From: Cryptomeria japonica
Lineage: Eukaryota; Streptophyta; Pinopsida; Cupressales; Cupressaceae
Direction of reading: 5' to 3'
DNA length: 64,000 nt
Assembly: GCF_030272615.1 (NCBI RefSeq)
Contig: NC_081413.1
Span: forward strand, 144,122,476 to 144,186,475
Position 1 is the stretch's first letter; each line of letters starts with the position of its first letter. Of the stretch, positions 1 to 9,539 are shown piece by piece. Made by a program: the position numbers and the translations under genes. The notes below the pieces were generated by a model, which worked only from the letters and a program-made list of their open reading frames with translations, had not been told where the DNA came from and did not search any database.

Positions 1-286
1 AAGGGGATGGATGTGTGGAACAAGTGGATGAGTTATGAAGGCTTATGACTGTGAAAAGAAGTGAAAGTAGGATAGCATGATGGAGACTTAGGATCAACAA
101 TTATGTTTTTTGACTTGAAATTGTAAAACTTTTGCCCCCAGTTATTTTGATATTAGGGGAGATCAACTCTTGTTCTTTTTGCTTCATAGGATTTTTATCC
201 TTGACCTTAATTTTTTTAGAGTCCAATAGCTTTTGATTTTGATTTGGACTAAAGGACTTTTCTTTATTTTTTACTTTTAGTTTTTT
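1..286 (-). other. 3' untranslated part of gypsy-1 with a purine-tract-like site
   Basis: No gene is seen here. A TGGGGGCAAAAG stretch on the minus strand (plus 129-140) looks like a polypurine tract, but no LTR start of the TGTAGACACC type follows it before the window ends. It may be an upstream auxiliary tract or chance. Confidence 0.4.
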
Positions 287-772
287 CTATTCATAGCTTG
301 ATTTTTGATCCCCAATTGGTAAGGGCTTTTGTGATTCTTTTTGATCCAAGTCTAGAAGTGGAGTGGAAATGAAATGAGTGGATGAAATGGTAAGGTTATG
401 TGAGTTCTCAAGAGGGGTGGCGATATGCTGAATAGATTCTTTGTTGGAACAACTCTTAGGATTATTGATATCAAGAGTTGCTTGCACCACTAGAGGAGAT
501 TTGCATTCAGACTTAGTAGCCACAACACTAGGTGGTTCACACCCAATTCCTTGAAAATTGTTTATAGATTGTTCCTGTAGATTTAATACCTTAGGAGATA
601 GTGGGAGTTGATCAACATGAAAGATATACTCACCACATCCCAGGTCTTTAACCTTAAATTTTTCTTTGAGCTCTGTTTGTTTTGATGTAGAAGCTTTCAA
701 GGATTCTGGATCCACATATGTTGATGAAGGAATAGCTTGTCGATTGACTGGGATTGTTATTTCTGATCTAGG
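287..772 (-). pseudogene. Tail of gypsy-1 gag-protease ORF, function unknown
   Basis: This is the same frame as the protease region upstream and is separated from it by one TGA codon near 770. The stretch of about 160 codons is Ser/Pro/Gln-rich and has no domain I recognise. It ends in a normal stop at 287, after which the sequence is non-coding. In autonomous gypsy elements a linker like this usually leads into reverse transcriptase, and here it does not. The TGA could come from a CGA codon by CpG deamination. Confidence 0.55.
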
Positions 773-1798
773 TCATAGGTTATTGCAATATATAAATGGA
801 TTTGGGTCAGCTTTGATGGTCACTTCAACTCCATTGTGTGGAAACTTGATACATCGATGATATGTAGATGGGACTGCGCTCATTTCATGAATCCATGGGC
901 GTCCCAAGAGTATGTTGTATGTGAGATCGATGTCTAGGACTTGACAAACCACATCTTTTGTAATTGGCCCAACTCTGAGAGGTAAGGTGATTGTGCCTTT
1001 GGATGAACTCTCATCATCATCATATGCTTTGATGGTAATTTTGTTTGTAGAATTCATAGCTTTATCGGAATATCTCAATTGTTTAATAGTGCTCAATGTA
1101 CAAATATTCAGACTTGCTCCTGCATCTATCAGGACTCGTTTTATTTGATGTTTGTGCAGGAAGGCTTCAATGTGTAAAGGTGCATTATGTGGTTGTCTCA
1201 TGGAGGCATCGTCAACTTCTGTGAATGTAAGAGAGTGTGGAATGAAAAGGTATCCCACCATGGCTTGAAACTGGCCCACATTCAGATCAGTATGAATAGG
1301 AGTGTCTCTCAAGATTTTGTCAAGAATGGCTTTATGTGCAAGGGATATGCATAAAAGCTCAAGGATGGAAATAAGTGCGGGTGTCTTCCCTAACTGTTCT
1401 ACAAGGTCATATTCAGGCTTGGTTGATAAGGAAGTGGTGTTTTTAGCTAGAGCACCTTGCAAAGTGAATTTACCTCGACGAGTTGTGACATTACATTCAG
1501 AGGTAGGTTTGGAAGAAGATCCAACGCCTTTTAGGACAATCTTGGGTCTTTGGGTAGAATTCTCAGGTGTTTTGTCCTTGATGATAATGGTAGAGACATA
1601 ATTGTCCATCAAGATGTGATTGATAGTTGAATCATAGTTATAGGATGCTCTGGTATAGTTGGTTTGATCATCTATGGCTTTAGCTTTTCCCTTGTCATGT
1701 TTTGGGAATGGTTCCTTAAACATCTCATGTTCTTGATTGGAGGAATGTCCTTCAATCTCAATGTCACCTCTATCAATGAGATCTTGTATGATGTTCTT
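773..1798 (-). pseudogene. gypsy-1 retropepsin-like aspartic protease region
   Basis: The region continues the gag frame after a TGA at about 1799-1801. A motif VLIDAGASLNICT lies about 200 residues into the open part, matching the flap-proximal active site of plant Ty3/gypsy proteases (usually D-S/T/A-G). A second conserved block, LLGRPWIHEM, follows about 70 residues later, as is normal for the family. The protease would cleave the gag polyprotein inside the particle. The catalytic Asp is present, but the ORF is separated from gag by a nonsense codon, so the copy is unlikely to be functional. Confidence 0.75.
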
Positions 1799-1801
1799 TA
1801 G

Positions 1802-3703
1802 TCAATGGCAATTTCCTATTTTATGTCCCTTGCTTTTATGAAATTCACAATACTCATCATCATTCCACCAATTTGGTTTAACCTTTGGCTCATATGGAGG
1901 CAGATCTGGAATTGTGATTATCTTGTTTGCCACTAGCTTTTTGAAAACTGACTCTAGTGGTTCTCCCAATGGAGTGTACTTCCTCTGTGATTTGGAAGTT
2001 GTTTGAGTATTCACTTGATTGTTTGTAGAGCTTGATCCAGAAAAAATGATTTTGGGTCGCACTGTATTGACATCAACAACATCATCATTGACTGTGTTCT
2101 TGTTTTTATTCCAAAATCTTGGCTTATCTTTTCCTTTAAAGTCATCTTTATTTTCTTTGAATATCTTAATGACTCCTTGTTCAATTAGGACCTTCTCTAT
2201 TGCTAAGCCTTTTTCAATGATGTCCTTGAATGTGGACAAGAAAGATTTTCTCAAGTCATAACCAGTGTCTTTGTTAACATTTTGGGTGAACATCTCTACC
2301 ATTTTTTTTTTATTTGGAATTTCACAAGAGCATCTGCTGGCTAAATTCCTCCATCTTTGTAAAAATGATGAAAAAGATTCTCCATCCTTTTGTTTTGTGT
2401 TGCACAAAGTAGTGACTAATATGTCTGTCTCTATGTTGTATGAGAAATGTTGGATAAATGCCTTTGCTAAGTCACCCCATGACTTAATTCTAGGTGGAAG
2501 TTGGGAGAACCATTCCATAGCTTGATCACCTAAGCTTTGTGGGAATAATATGATCAAATATGTCTCTTCTGCTGCTACCTCAATGCAAGTTGTGAAAAAT
2601 TGTCTTATGTGTGCCTTAGGATCCCCTTTTCCTCTATACTTATCAAACTTAGGTGTCATAAAGTGTATAGGAAATGGAGGCATTGGAATGCTTTTGTCAA
2701 ATAGATAAGGACATATGTCTCTCATTGTGTAAGTTGGCTTCGGTGTATTTATGTCCTCCATTTTCTTTTGTAAGTCCTTGATTTGTTGTTCCAAATTGTT
2801 CTTAGGTGGAGATCGACTTCTTGGACCATATCCCATGCCTGAACCACCAGGTGGAGGAGGAGCATGTTGCATATATGGATGATATTGATCATACACATGT
2901 TTATATGGAGGAGGTCTATAATGATGTTGTGAATATGGACCACTTGGTATAGAGTCATGTTGAGGAATGGAATATCTGCTTTGTCCATGTATACCATACT
3001 CTATAGGAATGTCATGAGTTTGTTCTAGTGTGTTGCCCCCAAATTTGACATGGGGTTTCTTTGTGTCCAAATTTTGAGCCTGCCTTTGAATATCCAATTG
3101 CTTTGGTGGTTGATCCTTAGCATTGGTATGTGATTGAGCATATTTTTTTGCATAAGACTTCCATAATGGTCTACGAAGGTGAGTATCATATGCTTGACCA
3201 TGTGTATGTGGGACCTCAGGTTTTTGAAACAAAGATGATGGTGATTCAGGCAGAAGATGTGGTCCTCTATTGCCTCCACTATTAGGCCTCCTTTGATCCA
3301 TGTTGAGGTGAGTTTGTTGCAAAGGTCTATGTTCCATTATTTGAGACATGTCAAAATCATGAGGGATCTTGGCTCCACTTTGTGCCATCACTTGTAGAAA
3401 GTATTGTCTATCTCTCCTCATTATATCCTCAACCAATCGATTGAAATGGGGATTCATAATGGTGTCTTCCTCTTCTGCTGAATGTATGGAAAAGTTGTCC
3501 ATATTGTCATTGTGTGTATCATTGTTGTTTATAGTGTCCATGTGCTCAACATTTGGGATGTTTCTATAGGCATACATGTCAGGTAATGTAGTATGATCAG
3601 AATTGAAAAAGACATCATTGTCATACTCATAGGAACTCATGTTTGTGGACTCTTGAGCCTCTTTAGTTTCTCTCCTAGATTTTTGGGAATGAGTTTCAAC
3701 CAT
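1802..3703 (-). pseudogene. gag: gypsy-1 gag (capsid/nucleocapsid)
   Basis: This is an ORF of 633 codons with a true ATG at 3701-3703. The N-terminal half is rich in Gln, His, Pro and Tyr and looks disordered. A retrotransposon gag domain covers roughly residues 345-500 and contains AMEWFSQLPP and FSSFLQRWRNLASR. The C-terminal end has YCEFHKSKGHKIGNCH, the Cys-His motif common in plant gypsy gags. The frame then meets TGA and continues into protease, so this was one gag-pro polyprotein. Gag packages element RNA in cytoplasmic virus-like particles. A second frame at 2749-3279 is antiphase noise. Confidence 0.85.
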
Positions 3704-6096
3704 GAACTAGGTATTAACCAAGATGTGTGAGATTAGATGAAAATGGAAAGAGTATGGAAGACCAAGAGTTGGATGGAATGTAAATGAATCTGAGGTTTAC
3801 TTGCAATGTCCAAAGTGTAAGACCAAATATGTATGTAGTAGAGTAGGTGTGGCTTCCAAAGAGATAATAGTTTCTCTGGATGAGGTAAGTTGACCTTGAC
3901 TCTAAGTAAGACCAAATGAGACCCAAAGGTGATAGACCTTGATGAGGGACCACTTAGAAAAATGTTGTTGTATGTAGTGTGTTGACAAAGTAAGATGAGG
4001 ACAAGCAAGTGGCCCTTTGACTCAAGTTTATACAAATGTGAATGTAATGTAAGGTGTAAAGCAATGATAGACTTTGTGAGACCCATAGATAGGTTGAATG
4101 CTAGATGAAAACCTGAAGAGATAGCTTAGGAAGCTCAAGAATTCTGAAACTGATTGCTCTTGTGTGTTGTTTGATGTAAAATTTGTTTTGCATACACTTG
4201 AAGATACAAAAGACACAATGTTTTGTTGTTTGGTCTTGAATGTTTGATTGTTCAAAATAAGTCAAGCACAATTCTTATGGCTGGCCAGGACAATAGTTGT
4301 TGATCCCACATGGAGTTTCCCCTGAGGCTACGCAATTCAGAGTGGATACTTAGATGATTGACCCCACTGGCTCCACCCTCAGCACTCACTTCTCAGGGCA
4401 ACCAAGCATTAGTCCCCACGAAAACTCCCCGCGGTGAACTTTGTATCTCTACTAAGAACCGTATGTGTGTGGGCTGCTACCAGAGGTCCGACCTCCTGCC
4501 CCAACAACTAGAAGGATTTTGGCTTCTGAAACAAAAAAGGTGCTAGGAAGGGCATCTGCTCATGTGGCCATACATGTGGCACTTTTAGCTCTGTAAATAC
4601 AGAAGGCTCCCAGTCGGTAGGGGTTACGCCCTACAATTGATCAAATAAATTTGATCAAATGGGTTTATGGGGAGACATAGTGTCGGTATGAACTAATCAA
4701 GACACGTTATCCATAGTTTTCACCACGAATATAGTTATTTATAGTGGTTTGGAAGAAGATGAATTTTCTTTTGCTACCACTTGGGTTGTTCTCTCCTCAC
4801 TAGTAGTCCTAATGACCACACGGGGAGATAGGCCCTCTAAAGATGAAACAAAAAGAGCCTATTTCTCAAGACACAAAAGACAATGGTTCAATTTTAGTGC
4901 ACCAATTGAAGTGTTTGCTAGTCTATGAGAACAAGGCACACAATAAAGATAAAAAATCCTTGCCAAGGTCCTGCAAAAAAGATTTGTTAGTAGTTTGGAT
5001 TGTTTCAAATGATCACCCCTTCCTGCAAGCACACAAGTTAGGTAAATTTTAGATCCAAAAGACTTTGTGAAATAGGGCCTTCAACAATGCATTTTGTTGA
5101 CCAATTCAAAGATCTGATTCATCATAAAAAAAGACCACCTGTAAAATTTTAAGAGATTTCCAGAAATGTAAGAAAATCCAAAAAATTTGCTAATTTGCTC
5201 CAAAAATTAATTTTTAATGAAAAATCATAAAAAATTCATATAAAATGCACAATCAATCCCAAAAATCTGAAATTTTTACTGGAGAGTCCTGATGGTTGTC
5301 CAAACCTGTATAATTTTTTTTTTTACAACAAATCCAAGCAATTTGTGAGATATGAGTAAAATAATGCAAAACCCTAATTTTCAAAGATTTGATTTTTGAG
5401 GAATGATTTTGCTTCATATTTAAAATAACAAAGAATATATTCTATGTATAATTTTGAGAGATTTCCAAAAATGTAAGAAAATCTGAAAAATTTGCTATTT
5501 TTCTCTCAAAATTAATTTTTTATGAAAACTCATAAAAAATTCATATAAAATGCAAATTTGATCCAAAAAATCTGAAATTTTTACTGAATCCTTCTGATAC
5601 TTTTTTTGACCTGCACAAAAAAGTTGATTTCAAAATTCAAATCCATTTGTGAGATCTGATCAAAATAAGGAAATACATTAATTTTTAAAGATCCAATTTT
5701 TTAGGAAATATTTTGCATCAAAATTAAAATCACAAAGAATAGGTCCTCTGTATAATTATGAGATATTTCCAAAAATGTAAGAAAATCCAAAACATTCGCT
5801 CATTTTCTCTCAAAATTAATTTTTTTATGAAAATTCATAAAAAATTCATAGAAAATTAAAATATGCTCCAATAGATCTGAATTTTTCTTTGAGAGCTGTT
5901 GATACTGTCTTCAACCTGCAAAAAACATTTGGTACAAAATTTCCTAGCCGTTTGTGAGATATGATCAAATCTCTCCAAGATCTTGATTTTGTGTCCAAAA
6001 CCCTAGCTGCACAAGGTTATTCTCCAAATTGTTTTACAAAACAACAATATAGGGTTAGAAAAATCTGCAAAAAACACAGATCTAACAAAAATCCAT
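3704..6096 (-). other. Long untranslated leader of gypsy-1
   Basis: About 2.4 kb lies between the primer site and the gag ATG. It has no credible coding region. It holds a patch of clearly higher GC at about 4261-4640, then AT-rich DNA with tandem repeats at 5141-5995. Such leaders in plant gypsy elements may carry packaging signals, but nothing here shows that directly. Confidence 0.6.
5141..5995. repeat. Tandem repeat, about 304 bp x 2.8, in gypsy-1 leader
   Basis: Units begin near 5141, 5446 and 5750, giving a period of 304-305 bp. Each contains in order GAGATTTCC/GATATTTCC, AAATGTAAGAAAATC, TCATAAAAAATTCATA, ATCTGAA-TTTTT, a variable centre ending in CCTGYA, and TTTGTGAGATMTGA. The copies are well diverged, and the third is shorter. 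Confidence 0.8.
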
Positions 6097-6114
6097 GTCC
6101 CATCGGGGATGCCA
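6097..6114 (-). promoter_or_regulatory. Primer-binding-site candidate of gypsy-1
   Basis: On the minus strand the sequence TGGCATCCCCGATGGGAC lies 9 nt after the proposed LTR end. It begins with TGG as a tRNA 3'-CCA complement must. I cannot assign the tRNA with confidence. The other gypsy family here has a similar site (34054) sharing CCCGATG. Confidence 0.55.
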
Positions 6115-6123
6115 AAATTTTTA

Positions 6124-6845
6124 TGGTGAAAGTGGATTAACAATATTGAAAGACTAAATGGATTCAACCACAAAACCCTAGCCTAACAACAACAAAGATC
6201 CACCATAACATATGAAGATTACCTAAGACAATGCAAATCAAATGAAATCACAAAGATTATACCATCACATGCCCAATAGGGTTTGGATCTCCATTCTTCC
6301 TATCTCCATTGATCTTGCTTGATATATTTGCTCTCAGATTTCATGTGCACAAGAGCTCAACAAAGAACGAAAATGTGGTTGCAAGTAGGCTTGATTTCAT
6401 GCAAGTTTGAAAGCGTAGTCGGGGCTGAATGCATAGTGAGGGTTTGATAATGAAGGAAGCATCTTCGTATATAGAAGACACTATATGAAATGGAGGGATA
6501 AGATTGAGAGGTGTAAAAGAGGTCGGCTATGATTAGAGGGTAGGTAAAGAAAATAATAAAATAATGAAAGGGGTAGGTAGTGTATGAATTAAGAGATGAA
6601 TGACATGTGTCATAGGTAGAAAAGGCTAATGAATTAATTAAATAAATAAAAATATTTATTTAATTTAGGAAAAGGGTAATTTAAATAAATAAAAGTATTT
6701 ATTTAAATGAGAAATAAGGCTAGAAGAGGATAAATGAATTAATTAAATAAATAAATATTTATTTAATTAATAAAAGAATTAGGCTAAAATAATTAAATAA
6801 ATAAAATATTTATTTAATTAGACATGACAATTTTAGGTGTCTACA
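6124..6845 (-). repeat. 5' LTR of gypsy-1
   Basis: Read on the minus strand the LTR starts TGTAGACACC at 6845 and ends in TTTCACCA at 6124, next to the primer-site candidate. It is 722 bp long. The U3-side third is packed with AT palindromes. Its start closely resembles the solo LTR at 26939-28039, which starts TGTATACACATAAAATTG. The partner LTR is outside the window, so the left boundary rests on the TG...CA rule and the primer site. Confidence 0.7.
6631..6825. repeat. Four AT-rich palindromes in the gypsy-1 LTR
   Basis: Four near-perfect palindromes built on TTAAATAAATA-ATTTATTTAA occur at about 6635-6662, 6679-6707, 6737-6771 and 6791-6820. They are separated by non-palindromic spacers. 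A similar array lies in the related solo LTR at about 27774-27980. Confidence 0.75.
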
Positions 6846-7190
6846 GAAATAACAACCAGCCGACCACATAACCTCTTATAATGCAAAATACTTTATGTGG
6901 ATCTCCATATGCCATGGTGAGATCTAGATAAATATCTCAACACAACTTCCAACACATATCTTGACCAAAATAATATGTTCCACTAAAATGCAAGACAATC
7001 AACAACATATCTGGAGGGCATCAAAATCTTCCTGAACCATCCAGAATACAAGATGACACAACCAACACCAAAAACATTAACTCCAACACAAAAAACAATC
7101 TGAAACAAACAAGAGCATATTTGTACCAACATCCATCTAGATAACTAGGTTTGACATCAATGACAACCATACAAGCTCATGTTTCCAACA
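6846..7190 (-). repeat. Partial 3' LTR of copia G
   Basis: On the minus strand the LTR starts TGTTGGAAACATGAGC at 7190, right after the purine tract, and is cut at 6846 by the gypsy-1 LTR. Its remainder would lie beyond the left end of the window. Confidence 0.65.
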
Positions 7191-7292
7191 ATCTCCCCCT
7201 TTTTCATTGATGGCAACACCAATACAACACTTGACAACACCAACACATCACTTGATTATAATAATCTCACCACAACTCTCTCCCCCTTTGAC
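7191..7292 (-). promoter_or_regulatory. Two purine tracts of copia G
   Basis: The tract next to the LTR is AAAAAGGGGGAGAT (minus). A second one, TTGTCAAAGGGGGAGAGA, lies at about 7277-7292, roughly 88 bp upstream in element orientation. Polypurine tracts prime plus-strand DNA synthesis. Confidence 0.65.
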
Positions 7293-7429
7293 AACAATGA
7301 CAAAGGGCACTAGAAAACATACTGACAAACTCATACCAGTACTCTCCATGAGAGAAACATCAACATCAATCTAGGAGACAAGGATAAGCACTAAGTCTCC
7401 CTCGAAAAGATGCACCACTGAAAATGCAT

Positions 7430-7920
7430 CTAGTTAGAAAAACGAGGGGCAATAAATCCTAACTTCTGTCTAAGATACTCAAAAGCATCCTTCGCTAATG
7501 CATTAGCAAAAATGTCTGCTACCTACTCTGATGTAGAAATGTATTCCATTCTGACTTCTTTCTTTGCAATCTTCTCTCTTAAGTAATGATAATAGATTAT
7601 TTGAAATGTTTATAACATTGGTAATATCACACATAATAGGAATAGCTTGACCATATGCTACTTTGATATCCTTAAGAGTATTCTTCATCCACATAACATG
7701 AGTCCAACAAGATGTTGAAGCATAATATTCAACTTCTACAGTGGATAATGACATTGATTCCTATTTCTTACTTATCCATGAAACCAATATGTCTCAAAAA
7801 AATAATTCACGACCACTAGTACTCTTCCTTTCATCGATACTTATAGCCCAATCGGTACCTGTATATGCTTTCAACATGAAATCTCCATCCTTCTTAAACT
7901 TCTTAAGCCTCAAAGTGACA
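7430..7920 (-). pseudogene. copia G RNase H C-terminal fragment
   Basis: The frame encodes the end of a copia RNase H: a TGTDWA block (normally TDADWAG), DERKSTSG, LVSWISKK, SLSTVEVEYYA, then after decay ADIFANALAKDAFEYLRQKLG and a stop at 7430-7432. Several in-frame stops (for example after REL-FF and SKK) and at least one frameshift show that it is dead. The RT and everything upstream are missing. Confidence 0.75.
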
Positions 7921-7937
7921 TCCTTTTATTATCTTAT

Positions 7938-8287
7938 TTGAAGTGGAAAAATGAGATGATCATGTCCTTGAGTAAACCTAGAGATTCTATAACTATGGAT
8001 ATTCCTTCTCCTCATAATGGATCTGGTATTCTTCCTACTCTTATTCCTCCTATATATGCCTCAATTTCCTCTCTTACATCTTACAACGGAAATTGTTTGG
8101 CATCTTCTATGTCTCAACCCTCTAGCATCCCTCCTCCTTTAAAGGAAGAAAAGAAGCCTATGTCCATCGATTCACAACCTTCACAAGTCTCAACTAAAAA
8201 TAACTGTTGTCTGAGAATTTTGATGAAGACATCATGCTAAGGCTTGTGATGTTGATTTCCAAAACATTTCCTCCCAGAATATACCAA
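7938..8287 (+). pseudogene. gypsy-Y post-protease linker fragment
   Basis: The ORF of about 100 codons reads ISL-type low-complexity protein rich in Ser, Pro and Ile, with KPRDSITMDIPSP near its start. It corresponds in position and style to the tail after protease in the gypsy element at 54081-54283. A frameshift near 8215 moves the reading into another frame (ENFDEDIMLRLV). The 8293 insertion then cuts it. Confidence 0.5.
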
Positions 8288-8292
8288 ATTTT

Positions 8293-9203
8293 TGTTGGAA
8301 TACAAGGAATCCAAGAACAGTGAGAGGGGGGGGGGGGGGGGTGAATCAGTGTTCTATCGGTAATATAAGATTTTGCCTTATTATAACATACACATATAAA
8401 CCAGTAAATGAAGAAACATATAACATGAAGTAAATAAACCAGCCACATGAATGAACACCATAACACACTAAATTTATATGTGGAAAACCTCAAAGATGAA
8501 AAACCATGGAGGGATTTGTGACCCACAATATTAATTCATAGACTATATGAATGATATTACATAGCATGGGGGCTTGCACATGCAGGAAGGCACAATTCCT
8601 AGAGCACACTGCTCAACACAAAAGAGTCTCACTAACTACAAGCTTCTGCTGAGATAAAATAATAATGGTGAACTCACAAAATGCATCTGCAATGCCAAAA
8701 AGAGTTCCGGTTATAGCTCTATTATGTACCGGTTCATAAACCCTAAAACATTTTACTGGTATCTCCTTTCCTCCAAGAATGATTTACAAACCATCTACTG
8801 ATCATTGCATGATATAACTTTTGCATACAAATGACCTACATACATATCCTTTGCATCACACTGTTCTACTTCCTTGTCATATATCAAAATGATCTAATAA
8901 AATGACACATATACCCTTTACAAACAATATGCCTTATGTCGGCTTACAATACATTACAAAAGATATTCAATGTCAGCTCTATACAATAATTATAGAATGA
9001 TTTCACAAATAAAACCTTTCGGATCCCAAACTGATGTCGGCTTCACTGAAGTGCTGCATGCTGGTGCTGGTGTCGGTGATGACCCTGATTACTCCAATGC
9101 TGGTATCTATCGGTGTATGCCTCCAATGCCAATATATGCCTTCTAGAGAATCTTGTTTCCATCAATGACAACATATGAATCCTATGAGCATTAATTACTA
9201 ACA
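8293..9203 (-). repeat. 3' LTR of the LARD-like element
   Basis: This 911-bp copy is direct to 14221-15106. It contains a run of 16 G on the plus strand (8326-8341) where the other LTR has 10, and a hairpin at 8480-8507. The purine tract abuts it at 9204. Confidence 0.9.
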
Positions 9204-9380
9204 ATCTCCCCCTTTGGCATTGATGACAACACTGATGTGAAAAATGGATTCCCTGTCGGTTCAACTAAAACATGCTCCCCCTGAGATGATTGACTATGTT
9301 TGAAATATACTCTTTGTCTGCTATCCTCCCCCTAAGATTATATACATATTTTTCACATACATATACTCCCCCTTTGGCAT
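9204..9380 (-). promoter_or_regulatory. Multiple purine tracts of the LARD-like element
   Basis: The tract AAAGGGGGAGAT (minus, 9204-9215) adjoins the LTR. Further GGGGGAG boxes on the minus strand lie near 9281-9288, 9325-9332 and 9366-9376. The last sits in a TGCCAAAGGGGGAG context like the main tract. Confidence 0.7.
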
Positions 9381-9539
9381 CAATGCCAAAGATCGGTGAA
9401 AGAATTGAAAGAATTGTTACAGATTACTTTACCAGAGCTTGACCAATTTCAAGATTTCCGGATAAGCTTTATTTAGTAACTGTATATAGGTATCCCAACC
9501 GGTTTCAAATGTTTAAGATATGGATACGAGTCTAGTCAG

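Larger units (their letters stand above)
1..6845 (-). mobile_element. Ty3/gypsy-like LTR element, gag-protease only (gypsy-1), 3' end outside window
   Basis: The parts in order on the minus strand are an LTR (6124-6845), a primer-site candidate (6097-6114), a long leader with tandem repeats, and one reading frame for gag and a retropepsin-like protease (3703 down to 287). The frame then stops, and 286-1 holds no reverse transcriptase, RNase H or integrase. Gag-protease-only elements depend on pol supplied by other elements. The 3' LTR is not in the window, so pol further downstream cannot be fully excluded, although the terminal stop argues against it. The 5' LTR abuts a copia LTR at 6846, so this element probably inserted into that LTR. 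Confidence 0.8.
6846..7920 (-). mobile_element. 3' remnant of a copia element (copia G)
   Basis: On the minus strand this piece carries the end of RNase H, a stop, two purine tracts and the first 345 bp of a 3' LTR, where gypsy-1 interrupts it. The upstream two thirds of the element are missing: homology ends near 7920, where a gypsy gag-protease fragment begins. Confidence 0.75.

Noticed and set aside
8326-8341. Run of 16 G as a possible G-quadruplex switch
   Set aside because: It is the slippery poly-C block of the LTR, with 10 G in the sister LTR. No spaced G tracts are present.
8194-8526. Minus-strand frame of 110 codons crossing the LTR boundary, also seen at 14176-14388
   Set aside because: It spans a G run and an LTR edge and has no coding signal.
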